DNA of 15,211 nucleotides from PWXP01 sp964487655. GTDB taxonomy: Bacteria; Planctomycetota; Planctomycetia; Pirellulales; Thermoguttaceae. Position numbers and translations under genes: made by a program. Under the pieces are notes generated by a model. The model saw nothing but the letters and a program-made list of their open reading frames with translations, searched no databases and was not told the origin of the DNA. Location: NCBI GenBank assembly GCA_964487655.1, contig CAZASB010000093.1, forward strand, positions 1-15,211. The letters are read 5' to 3'. Position 1 is the stretch's first letter. Each line of letters begins with the position of its first letter. Positions 7,742 to 15,123 of this stretch are shown piece after piece.

Positions 7742-8194
7742 ATGGCGCGCAGCACCCCAATCCGAACCATCCTCATGGTCGACGACGACCCGGATGACTG
7801 CATGCTTGTTCGTGATGTCCTTGAAGAAATCGGCGTCTCCCATGTCTTGGAGTTGGCCGAAGATGGAGAGGAGTTATTCGAATACCTCGAACGCCGCGGC
7901 AAGTTTGCGGTGCGCGCCAATGCACGTCGGCCAGACCTGATCCTCCTCGACCTTCAGATGCCTCGCAAGAACGGCCGCGAGTCACTCAAACAACTGAAGA
8001 CCGAGCCGGCGTGGCGACGCATCCCCGTCGTCGTCCTGACAACCTCCACGGCGACTGATGACGTGAATTATGCTTACGAAATGGGCGTGAACTCCTATGT
8101 CACCAAACCCACAACCTATCGCACCCTTGTTGAGGCCGTGCGATTGATCACTGCCTATTGGCTTGAACTTGTCGAAGCGCCTTCCGGCGACTGA
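7742..8194 (+). CDS. Single-domain response regulator, Rcp1 type
   Basis: This 150-residue protein is a bare receiver domain without output domain. It carries the acidic pocket D14-D15 (MVDDDPDD), the phospho-acceptor D70 in LILLDLQMP, T100-T101 at the end of beta4, and K122 in TKP. The extended loop before the phospho-acceptor (RRGKFAVRANARRPD) is typical of Rcp1-type regulators paired with phytochrome-like kinases, and the upstream kinase has the matching HDLQEPLR histidine box. ATG 7742 lacks a Shine-Dalgarno site and lies 4 nt after the kinase stop, so translation is probably coupled. It likely acts as a phosphorelay intermediate, a phosphate sink or a protein-protein switch. Confidence 0.9.
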   Translation: MARSTPIRTILMVDDDPDDCMLVRDVLEEIGVSHVLELAEDGEELFEYLERRGKFAVRANARRPDLILLDLQMPRKNGRESLKQLKTEPAWRRIPVVVLTTSTATDDVNYAYEMGVNSYVTKPTTYRTLVEAVRLITAYWLELVEAPSGD

Positions 8195-8195
8195 C

Positions 8196-9341
8196 ATGGA
8201 TCTTTCCGGCGTTCACATCCTGCTTGTCGAAGACGACCCGGACGACGTTTGGGTCATGCGCAACCTGCTGTCCGACCGATGGGACGGCTCGTACGACTTG
8301 GTTCACGTGGAATTGCTCTCCTCGGCCCTGGAACTGTGCTCGCGGCAACGGTTCGACGCCATTCTGCTTGACCTCACCCTCCCCGACAGCCAAGGTTTGG
8401 AGACCTTTTTCGCCATGTACGCACAGGCCGACGACATGCCGATTGTCGTCCTCACTGGCTACAGCGATGAATCGGCCGCCATCAAGGCGGTGCAGGCAGG
8501 CGCGCAGGACTATCTGGTCAAGGGGCAGGTGGATGATCGTCTGTTGATTCGTTCGGTCCGTTACGCCATCGAACGCAACAGGCGTCAACAGGCGGAACTG
8601 GCCATGCACGACACTTCGGAAGAGTTCCGCGCGGCCGGCGAGATTCAACAGCGACTCTATCCCGCGGGGCCTCCGGAATTGCCCGGCTTTGATATTGCCG
8701 GCGCGGTCTACCCGGCAAAGGCAACGGCCGGTGACTATTTCGATTACATTCCGATGATCGGCGGCAGTCTGGCTGTTGTCGTCGGCGATGTCAGCAGCCA
8801 CGGCATGGGGTCCGCCCTGCTGATGTCCGAAACACGTGCTTGCCTCCGCACGCTGGCGCAGTCACATGACGACGTAGGCGAGATACTTACGCACACCAAT
8901 CGCGTGCTCGCGGCCGACACGGACAACACCCACTTTGTCACGCTCGCCATGGTGCGAATCGATCCCCAGGATCGGTCGATGACGTACGCTAGCGCCGGCC
9001 AGCGGGGTTATGTTTTCCACAACAACGGCCAGGTTTCTGTGCTCGACAGTACGGCGCTGCCGCTCGGCGTGCATAAGGATACGGTTGTCCCTCGCTGCCC
9101 GTCACAACTGCTGGAACCAGGCGAGTTGCTGACGTTCTTTACCGATGGCGTGGTTGACGCGGAATCGCCTGGCAAGGTGCGGTTCGGCTATCCTCGCGCG
9201 CTGGAGGTCATCCGATCGGAACGCGAGAGACCCGCTGCATCGATTGTGGCCGCCTTGCGTAGCGAATTGCAAGCGTTCTCTCGCAGGCTGCCGCAACGCG
9301 ACGACATGACGATTGTCGTCGTGAAGGTCTTGCTACTCTGA
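8196..9341 (+). CDS. Response regulator with PP2C (RsbU/SpoIIE) phosphatase output
   Basis: This 381-residue protein has a receiver domain (about 6-125, D12-D13-D14 pocket region, phospho-acceptor D59 in LLDLTLPD, K109), a helical linker (about 125-150), and a PP2C-type serine phosphatase domain (about 150-378). Metal-binding motifs are intact: GDYFDY (179-184), GDVSSHG (197-203), FTDGVVDAE (315-323) and RDDMT (368-372). Phosphatases of this class dephosphorylate anti-anti-sigma (STAS) proteins in partner-switching systems; no STAS or anti-sigma gene is present here, so the substrate must be elsewhere. ATG 8196 follows the regulator stop by 1 nt with no clear Shine-Dalgarno site, implying coupling. 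An in-frame TTG at 8163 is a weaker alternative start. The 3' end overlaps the opposing transporter gene by 9 bp. Confidence 0.92.
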   Translation: MDLSGVHILLVEDDPDDVWVMRNLLSDRWDGSYDLVHVELLSSALELCSRQRFDAILLDLTLPDSQGLETFFAMYAQADDMPIVVLTGYSDESAAIKAVQAGAQDYLVKGQVDDRLLIRSVRYAIERNRRQQAELAMHDTSEEFRAAGEIQQRLYPAGPPELPGFDIAGAVYPAKATAGDYFDYIPMIGGSLAVVVGDVSSHGMGSALLMSETRACLRTLAQSHDDVGEILTHTNRVLAADTDNTHFVTLAMVRIDPQDRSMTYASAGQRGYVFHNNGQVSVLDSTALPLGVHKDTVVPRCPSQLLEPGELLTFFTDGVVDAESPGKVRFGYPRALEVIRSERERPAASIVAALRSELQAFSRRLPQRDDMTIVVVKVLLL

Positions 9342-11666
9342 TCGTTTGGGCCGCGCGGCGAACCCCTCGCCGGCCTTCGTGGCCAGCAGGGCCGGCAGAA
9401 GAAGCAGATCGCCTACCAGCGCCGCCGCCAGCAATATGGCCATGAGCAGACCGAACTGGGAAACCGGCTGAAAATCGCTCAATACGTAGACCAGCAACCC
9501 GGCGCCCGCGGTAACCGTGGTTTGTGTCATGGCAACGGCGCACCGGTCGTACGCGTCGATAATCGACGTATGCTGCGAACGCCCGGCGGCCCGGCTGCGA
9601 CGAAACCAAGTGAGGAAGTGAAGCGTGTCATCTACCGCAATGCCTAACGCCACGCTGGCGGTCATCATGGCGCCAACATCGACCATGATGCCCAACCACC
9701 CCATCGTCCCGAAGACAAGGACTGCGGGGAATACGTTGGGAACCATCGACATGAGTCCGGCAGTTGGGCTGCGAAGCAGTACGGTCATTACAACCGCAAT
9801 CAGAGCGAAGGCGAGGCAGAAGCTCTTGAACAGTCCGTCTAGAAGCTCGCGCTGCGCTACGAACACCAGCGGCACAACACCGGTGTAAATGGGCCGAACC
9901 ACGTCGCGGCCAAGACCTTCCCGGGCCAGTTGTGCGTCGACGCGACGTTGAACCTCATTGAGCAACAGATCGTGGTTCAAGTCGCTTAGACCGGCCACCC
10001 GGGCGCTGATTCGCCACTGCTCACCCTTGTCCGTCGGCTGAAGGTAGTGGGAATCCTCGAAATGCTTCCGATATCGAACTAAACGTCGATTGAGCACGTT
10101 ACGGCGAAGCCAATCCTGGTCTCGCACGCCAGCGATACGGAGCATGGCTCGCCCCGTCCGGCCCAATTCGGGCCCTTGCTCGTCCGCATCGTTGCGAGGA
10201 ATGTCCGAAGGGCCGAAGGTGGCCGGCGATATGAGTCCCTCTACGTACTCAACCGAGTCGACCACTTCGGCAATCCGGCCGACCAGTTCAAGCCGATCGA
10301 GAAAATTGAGCGAGTCGCCGTTGCCGTTGTTATCAGCCGTTGCCCGATCGGGGAACTCGAGCAGAACTTCAAAGGGCACCACGGGACCAAGGTTCCGCTG
10401 AAGCCAGTTCGCATCTTGCGCCCAACGCCCATCTTCTGGAAAGAAGCGGCCCGGCGCCACGGACGTGTGGATGAATGCCACGCCGATCGCCAAGAAGGCG
10501 ATTCCGGGCAAACCAATCGTCAGAACGAGCACCCGAAACCGGATGATCTTGCGGGCAATCGGCCGAAGTACCCGCTTGTGCCACCAGTTGTTCGCCTCCA
10601 AATGCTCCGGCAGTCGGGGAGGCCATGTTTCCAGAAGCGAGGGAAACAGGAGCACCAGCGTACTGAAGCTCACTCCCATGCCAATCGATGCGTAGAACCC
10701 AAACATACGCACTGGTATCACGTGGCTGACGCATAGCGAAATGAGCCCCAACGCCGTTGTGCCGGCCGACAGTGCGCATGGAAGCCACCCGGCCATTAAG
10801 CCGCGTTTCGGCGCGCCGTGCGTGCCCCCCTGGCGGACCGCGTCATAGTAGTAGTTGGCTAGGTGGATGCACGCTGATAGCGTCAGGACATAGATCAACG
10901 CAGGCATCACCACCAGCACGAGGTTCATCGTGCCGCCGGAGAAGTAGACCACGGCCGTTGACACGCCCGAAGCATATACCGACAGACCGAATACCATGGC
11001 GATAAGCTTCACGCTCCGCAGGCATATCCAGGCGGTAAGCAGAGCCACGGCCCAGGAGAACGCAATCCATCGCTGCACGGCGCGCTCGCTCTCCAGGTCG
11101 ATAGCGGCATTGATGATGGCATCGCCTCCGAGCCGGAGTTTGTCGGCTGGAATACCACAAGCTTCAAAGGCGACGGCCTCGATGGCGCGGAGCGCGCCGG
11201 TCCGGTTGGCGTTTCCCTCGACAGACAGGGTAATCACGGCACACGTCGTGTTTCCGTCCGGCCCGATCAGCGTTCCCTTGAAACGCCGGACGGCCTCCTC
11301 GCGTGGAATTGCGAATGGTCCGTTCATCAGAATGGCCATCGCACGTGGGCCGGTGATGACTCGCTCGAACCAGCGAATCCGCTCGCCCTCCGGCGGCACG
11401 ACCGCATTCGCAAGAGCCTCCAACCGCGGATCGTCCAACGTACAGCCGTCCCAACTGACGACGGCGAAATCATCGGCGCCAAAAACTGCACGAAAACGAC
11501 TGTAAACCTCGGTTTGCGGAAACCCTTCCGGCAGCCATTGGCTGACATTGTTGTTGGCGTTCTCAAACGCCTGATAGACGCCCCATCCAACCACGGGTAA
11601 CGAAAGCACGACCAATAGCATGAGTGGACGTGCGATTCTTGCGTGGAATGAAGGTAAAATAGGCAT
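9333..11666 (-). CDS. RND/MMPL superfamily transporter, 12 TM
   Basis: This 777-residue protein has the RND layout: TM1 (about 14-32), a large external loop (about 33-200), TM2-TM6, TM7 (LVLTIGLPGIAFLAIGVAF), a second large loop, and TM8-TM12. The halves are related, and the penultimate TM bundle holds GIAVDDTLHF, whose acidic pair is the expected proton relay of MMPL-type members. It resembles the single-gene RND exporters used for lipids or hydrophobic compounds rather than the AcrB multidrug pumps. No membrane-fusion protein or outer-membrane channel gene is adjacent, so the substrate cannot be guessed. ATG 11666 has no clear Shine-Dalgarno site. The 5' leader contains a 19-bp tandem duplication, and the 3' end runs into the opposing phosphatase gene. 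Confidence 0.9.
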   Translation of the reverse strand: MPILPSFHARIARPLMLLVVLSLPVVGWGVYQAFENANNNVSQWLPEGFPQTEVYSRFRAVFGADDFAVVSWDGCTLDDPRLEALANAVVPPEGERIRWFERVITGPRAMAILMNGPFAIPREEAVRRFKGTLIGPDGNTTCAVITLSVEGNANRTGALRAIEAVAFEACGIPADKLRLGGDAIINAAIDLESERAVQRWIAFSWAVALLTAWICLRSVKLIAMVFGLSVYASGVSTAVVYFSGGTMNLVLVVMPALIYVLTLSACIHLANYYYDAVRQGGTHGAPKRGLMAGWLPCALSAGTTALGLISLCVSHVIPVRMFGFYASIGMGVSFSTLVLLFPSLLETWPPRLPEHLEANNWWHKRVLRPIARKIIRFRVLVLTIGLPGIAFLAIGVAFIHTSVAPGRFFPEDGRWAQDANWLQRNLGPVVPFEVLLEFPDRATADNNGNGDSLNFLDRLELVGRIAEVVDSVEYVEGLISPATFGPSDIPRNDADEQGPELGRTGRAMLRIAGVRDQDWLRRNVLNRRLVRYRKHFEDSHYLQPTDKGEQWRISARVAGLSDLNHDLLLNEVQRRVDAQLAREGLGRDVVRPIYTGVVPLVFVAQRELLDGLFKSFCLAFALIAVVMTVLLRSPTAGLMSMVPNVFPAVLVFGTMGWLGIMVDVGAMMTASVALGIAVDDTLHFLTWFRRSRAAGRSQHTSIIDAYDRCAVAMTQTTVTAGAGLLVYVLSDFQPVSQFGLLMAILLAAALVGDLLLLPALLATKAGEGFAARPKRSE

Positions 11667-11686
11667 TGGGAAGCAACCAGCCGGAC

Positions 11687-11724
11687 AATTCTCTCGGACA
11701 GTGGGAATTCTCTCGGACAGTGGG
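11687..11724. repeat. Perfect 19-bp tandem duplication upstream of the RND gene
   Basis: AATTCTCTCGGACAGTGGG occurs twice head to tail (11687-11705 and 11706-11724). A third CGGACA lies at 11682-11687. The array sits 21-58 nt upstream of the transporter's ATG, in its leader or promoter region. It could be an operator array or a slippage product; the sequence does not decide. Confidence 0.85.
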
Positions 11725-11972
11725 AAGCACGATGCTTTAGTAACCCGCCACCGAGTGCCAACGAAAATTCCACGTTACCTGACGTTGGCAAAACCGTCAA
11801 TTGCGGGCTCGAGGTTTTTGCTCGCAAACGTCTCACAACTGTTGGGTGGCGGTGATAGATACTGGTGAAACCTCCTACGTTACCCAGACGGAATCTTGCC
11901 CATCTCGCCGAAACGGAAATGCCAGCCAACAGGCCCCTCCAAATGGGGGCCGACGCTCTTCCGTGCCGCCTC

Positions 11973-12002
11973 TGGACCAAAAGGCTGCGCGTAAGGTATA
12001 AT
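11973..12002 (+). promoter_or_regulatory. Promoter of the Hyi-like/PQQ pair
   Basis: A perfect TATAAT (11997-12002) is preceded at 18 nt by TGGACC (11973-11978), a four-of-six match to TTGACA. It lies about 50 nt upstream of GTG 12052 and should start transcription near 12009. Confidence 0.55.
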
Positions 12003-12051
12003 AGGTTTGCCGAATTTCGATTCTCCTATCCCGCGATATGAGGTGTTTGCC

Positions 12052-13002
12052 GTGACCAAGTCTAGCCACATTGAAGTTACTTCGAAGTTGACGCGTCGCC
12101 ATTTGCTTGGTACCGCGGCAGGTGCCGCGGCCTTCGCGGCTGGAATCCCTTTTGTTTTGGCCGCCGATGGCAAGCACGGCGTTCGGAATGGCCGAATCAA
12201 GCAATCCATCGTCCAGTGGTGCTTTGCGCCATACTGGGACACGGCCCAGATGTGCGGGATTGCCAAGCAACTGGGAATCACTTCGATTGAACTGGTCGGC
12301 GCAGCTGACTATCCGATTCTCAAGAGGTTCGGGTTGACCAACGCCATTGTCCAGATTGACATGGCTCCCGACGATCCGTTTGTCTTCGGCTTCAATCATC
12401 CGAACCACCACGACCGCGTCATCAAGGCCACGCGCAAGGCCATCGACGATGCCGAGCAATACGGCTACAAACGAGTGATCTGTTTCACCGGCTATAAGAA
12501 CCTCAACCCCAAAGACCCCTCCACGCCTGCCATCGACGACGACGAGGCAATGGCCAACTGCATTGCGGGCTTGAAGAAAGTCATCGGATACGCCGAGAAG
12601 AAGGGAATCACGCTCTGCATCGAACAGCTCAACACACGCGACACCACGCATCCGATGAAAGGCCACCCCGGCTATCAGGGTGACGACATCGACTACTGCG
12701 CCAATATATGCCGCGAGGTGGGCTCGCCGAACATGAAGCTTCTCTTTGACCTCTATCACGTGCAAATCATGAACGGCGACCTAATTCGACGCATCCATCA
12801 GTATCGCGACCTGCTCGGCCATGTCCACGTGGCCGGAAACCCCGGCCGCAACGAGCCCGACGCCGGGCAAGAGATCAACTTCTCTGCCTGCATGAAGGCC
12901 CTGCTTGAGATCGACTACGACGGCTTCGTCGGCCTAGAGTTCATTCCTACCCGTGACCCAATGAAGTCGTTGTGTGAAGCGATTGTCGTGTGCGACGTTT
13001 GA
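12052..13002 (+). CDS. Tat-exported hydroxypyruvate-isomerase-like TIM-barrel protein
   Basis: This 316-residue protein starts at GTG 12052 with GAGGTG (12040-12045) 6 nt upstream; the TTG at 12007 is in frame but overlaps the transcription start region. Residues 14-38 form a Tat signal (TRRHLLGTAAGAAAFAAG). The mature part is a xylose-isomerase-like (AP-endonuclease 2 type) barrel with the metal site expected of hydroxypyruvate isomerase: E191 (CIEQLNTRD), D233 (LLFDLYHVQ), H259 (HVHVAGNPGRNEP) and E296 (GLEFIP). The family interconverts hydroxypyruvate and tartronate semialdehyde or epimerises sugars; many Tat-exported relatives in Planctomycetota have unproven activity. The Tat signal fits a protein folded around its metal before export. 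The PQQ-like gene begins about 50 nt downstream, so they are probably co-transcribed. Confidence 0.85.
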   Translation: MTKSSHIEVTSKLTRRHLLGTAAGAAAFAAGIPFVLAADGKHGVRNGRIKQSIVQWCFAPYWDTAQMCGIAKQLGITSIELVGAADYPILKRFGLTNAIVQIDMAPDDPFVFGFNHPNHHDRVIKATRKAIDDAEQYGYKRVICFTGYKNLNPKDPSTPAIDDDEAMANCIAGLKKVIGYAEKKGITLCIEQLNTRDTTHPMKGHPGYQGDDIDYCANICREVGSPNMKLLFDLYHVQIMNGDLIRRIHQYRDLLGHVHVAGNPGRNEPDAGQEINFSACMKALLEIDYDGFVGLEFIPTRDPMKSLCEAIVVCDV

Positions 13003-13053
13003 ACAATGTCGCGCAATGCACTGACTGACCACTGCTCTAAGAGGATTCCTACC

Positions 13054-14379
13054 GTGCATAGTTTGCATCGCTTTGTCGCCGTCGCATTGTTCGGATTGGG
13101 TTCCCTTTCGGGCGAGTGCGCCCCGGCTTGGGGAGCCGATTTCAAAGGCCATTCGTCGGAGACAGCCGTCTCGTGGTATCAGTTCAACGGTCCGAACCGA
13201 AATCGCGTATCCACGGAGACCGGCCTGATGTCCTCGTGGCCCGAGGGCGGCCCCACGCTACTCTGGACCATCGAGGGGCTGGGCAGTGGCTACTCGAGTG
13301 TCGCCATTGCCGACGGGATGCTCTTCACCATGGGCGATCAGGCGATTGATGGCAACGAAACGGCGCAATACGTCTATGCTTACGATCTCGAAACCCGTCG
13401 GCGACGGTGGGCGACACGCGTTGGCCCGCCCCACTCCGACGGTCCTCGATGCACGCCCACCGTCGATGGCGAATTGCTCTATGCCGTCGGTACCGATGGC
13501 GACCTGGTTTGCCTGGAAACCGCGACGGGCACGTTGCGGTGGCGCAAGAGCATGGCGGATGACTTCGGCGGTAAGATGATGTCGGTATGGAAGTTTAGCG
13601 AATCGCCGCTGGTCGACGGCGAACGCCTAGTCTGCACGCCCGGCGGCGATGATGCGACACTGGTTGCCCTCGACAAGCGGACCGGCGACCTGATCTGGAA
13701 GTGTGCCGTCCCCAACCTGGGCGAGCGTGGCAAGGATGGTGCCGGATATTGCTCGATGGTCGCGGCCAAAATCGACGGCGTGCGTCAGTACGTACAGATC
13801 TTCGGCCGCGGAGTCGTGGGCGTCGAAGCCGAGACGGGCCGCTTCCTTTGGGGCTGCAACTCGATCGCCAACAAGGTCGCCAACATCAGCACGCCCATTG
13901 TTCGCGGCAACCATGTGTTCGCCACAACCAGCTACAAGACCGGTTGCGTGCTGCTGCACGTTCGGCGCGAGGGCGACCAGTTCCACGCCGATGAGGTCTA
14001 CTTCTTCGGTCCGAAAGAGTTTGAAAATCACCACGGCGGGGTTGTGCTTGTGGGAGATTGCGTGTACGGAGGCAACGGCCAAAACCGGGGCGGTCCCACC
14101 TGCCTCGATTTCATGACGGGAAAGATTGCTTGGCAGCCCGAGCCTCCAGCTCGCGGCTCGGCCAGCGTGATGTACGCCGACGGCAATCTCATTTTCCGCT
14201 ACGACACGGGGCCCGTGTTTCTTGTGGAAGCGACTCCCGACGCATTTCGGGTGAAGGGGCAAATGGAACCGCCCAAAGGGAAGGGCCCTGCGTGGGCCCA
14301 CCCCGCGATGAACGACGGCCACCTATATCTGCGCCACGGCGATCTGCTCTTGTGCTACGATCTGCGAGGGACGCAATAG
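13054..14379 (+). CDS. Secreted PQQ-like beta-propeller protein
   Basis: This 441-residue protein starts at GTG 13054, where GAGGA (13041-13045) lies 8 nt upstream and residues 1-28 form a signal peptide (HRFVAVALFGLGSLS, cleavage near WGA/DF). An ATG at 13006, 3 nt after the Hyi-like stop, is in frame but would mask the signal. The rest is a repeated beta-propeller with blade motifs such as YVYAYDLETRRRRW, LVCLETATGTLRW, LVALDKRTGDLIWK and VVGVEAETGRFLW, the pattern of PQQ-repeat (PQQ_2) proteins. It opens with WYQFNGPNRNRVS, the W-x-x-x-x-G-P-x-R-x-G-x-S-like lead-in common in planctomycete PQQ-like outer-compartment proteins. Such propellers may be quinoprotein dehydrogenases or plain interaction scaffolds; no PQQ dehydrogenase active-site set or haem motif is evident, so I favour a binding role. 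Confidence 0.85.
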   Translation: MHSLHRFVAVALFGLGSLSGECAPAWGADFKGHSSETAVSWYQFNGPNRNRVSTETGLMSSWPEGGPTLLWTIEGLGSGYSSVAIADGMLFTMGDQAIDGNETAQYVYAYDLETRRRRWATRVGPPHSDGPRCTPTVDGELLYAVGTDGDLVCLETATGTLRWRKSMADDFGGKMMSVWKFSESPLVDGERLVCTPGGDDATLVALDKRTGDLIWKCAVPNLGERGKDGAGYCSMVAAKIDGVRQYVQIFGRGVVGVEAETGRFLWGCNSIANKVANISTPIVRGNHVFATTSYKTGCVLLHVRREGDQFHADEVYFFGPKEFENHHGGVVLVGDCVYGGNGQNRGGPTCLDFMTGKIAWQPEPPARGSASVMYADGNLIFRYDTGPVFLVEATPDAFRVKGQMEPPKGKGPAWAHPAMNDGHLYLRHGDLLLCYDLRGTQ

Positions 14380-14425
14380 GGCGAACAGCCCTATCAGCCG
14401 CCTTCTCGGCAAGAAAATCTTGCCG
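14376..14425 (+). terminator. Two hairpins after the PQQ-like gene, possible terminator
   Basis: ATAGGGC (14376-14382) pairs perfectly with GCCCTAT (14388-14394) across GAACA and overlaps the stop codon. CGGCAAGA (14407-14414) pairs with TCTTGCCG (14418-14425) across AAA. Both are strong stems but neither is followed by a T-run, so they may only protect the 3' end or act as a non-canonical terminator. The remainder of 14426-14555 shows no gene. Confidence 0.45.
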
Positions 14426-14555
14426 CACGCAGCAAGACGAGGCCTTTCGATGGCGACGTTCGTGCGGTAAATTGACAGTGCTGGCTGATGCAGGCCGTGG
14501 TATCCAACCAGCCGGTTGTCTTGAATCAATTCACGGTAAGAGTTTGTGATGTCCT

Positions 14556-14597
14556 GGAGAGGTGGCAGAGTGGTCGAATGCACCGGTTTGCTAAACG
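14556..14597 (+). pseudogene. 5' half of a tRNA-Ser(GCU) gene
   Basis: The sequence begins GGAGAGGTGGCAGAGTGGTC, the acceptor strand and D-arm typical of bacterial tRNA-Ser, and continues through an anticodon arm with loop TTGCTAA (anticodon GCT). Pairing of the anticodon stem fails after AAAC, exactly where the inverted-repeat element begins. The long variable arm, T-arm (GGTTCGAATCC) and 3' acceptor strand are absent from the rest of the window, so this is a dead fragment, and a functional copy should exist elsewhere. Confidence 0.75.
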
Positions 14598-15123
14598 GCA
14601 CTTTAGGCGATCAGGTGGCGAGGGCAATGAGGGCTTCAAAGAGCTTACGAAATCTGCGGTTGTCTGGGGTGGAAGCCACACCTTCACCTCCAGGCGCAGC
14701 GCGCGGATCGCCCGCATGAACCACGTCAACAGTTCCACGCCGAGTTGATGTTTGGTGCGAAATGCCCAGTCATATTTTTCCGCCAGCTTCGGCACATCGA
14801 CCGCGCGGACGTAGAGCATCGAGTGCAGCGGCATCGCAATCACACCCCACACCGGATGCATCGCGCCGGCCAACGGCACCTTCGCCGTGTTGTTTTCTTG
14901 CGTTTGGGATTCGGACGCTCAAGTCGCTTGCGTTTGTCGTGCTGCGACTTCTTGTGTTTCTTATGTTTAGGTTGCGGTCACTTGGCGGATTGTTTACACT
15001 TGGCCATCCGTGACTCTCCTGGTGTGGTGTTTCTTCTTTTTCAGAAAAACAGAAGCATCGGGAGAGCCGCACTTTCAAGCAATACCAATTTTCTCTCAGC
15101 TTCCCAGAAATCGCCTAAAGTGC
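14598..15123. mobile_element. MITE-like deleted insertion sequence with 14-bp inverted repeats
   Basis: GCACTTTAGGCGAT at 14598-14611 recurs inverted as ATCGCCTAAAGTGC at 15110-15123, bounding a 526-bp element. Inside on the minus strand lie a ribosome site (AGGAGAG), a transposase start and pieces of a DDE transposase, with the final stop codon overlapping the left inverted repeat. This is the layout of an insertion sequence shortened by internal deletion. No clear target duplication flanks it: the left flank is tRNA-Ser and the right flank is unrelated. It probably cannot transpose without a helper from an intact relative. Confidence 0.75.
14611..15007 (-). pseudogene. Decayed DDE transposase, internally deleted and frameshifted
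   Basis: The minus strand has AGGAGAG a few bases before ATG 15007, then MAKCKQSAK and an in-frame stop. A middle piece in another frame (about 14894-14676) reads through VPLAGAMHPVWGVIAMPL, YVRAVDVPKLAEKYDWAF and RTKHQLGVELLTWF to LEVKVW, the stretch before the second catalytic Asp (VVDGAYA-like) in IS4/IS701-like DDE transposases. There the match stops. A third frame gives an apparent C-terminus, DNRRFRKLFEALIALAT, ending at TGA 14613-14611. Roughly 130 codons remain of a family usually near 400 or more, and the catalytic core is gone. Family placement is from pattern memory. Confidence 0.6.

Larger units (their letters stand above)
11667..12051. other. Divergent intergenic region between RND and Hyi-like genes
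   Basis: This stretch holds no gene I can support. Besides the 19-bp tandem duplication it contains an imperfect hairpin (11801-11827, TTGCGGGC against GCTCGCAA with a GT pair), a minus-strand TTGACG at 11800-11795 (a possible -35 with a poor -10, TAACGT, 17 nt on), and the plus-strand TATAAT promoter at its right end. Confidence 0.5.

Noticed and set aside
14472..14506. TTGACA as a -35 box for the tRNA fragment
   Set aside because: No -10 hexamer occurs at 15-19 nt spacing; TATCCA is too far downstream.
14556..14640. Complete tRNA-Ser gene
   Set aside because: The anticodon stem does not close and no variable arm, T-arm or 3' acceptor strand follows.
14488..14748. 86-codon plus-strand open frame
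   Set aside because: It runs through the tRNA fragment and the inverted repeat, has no ribosome site, and matches nothing.
14770..15078. 102-codon minus-strand frame as a real small protein
   Set aside because: It is an off-frame reading of the decayed transposase leader; the middle transposase piece is in another frame.
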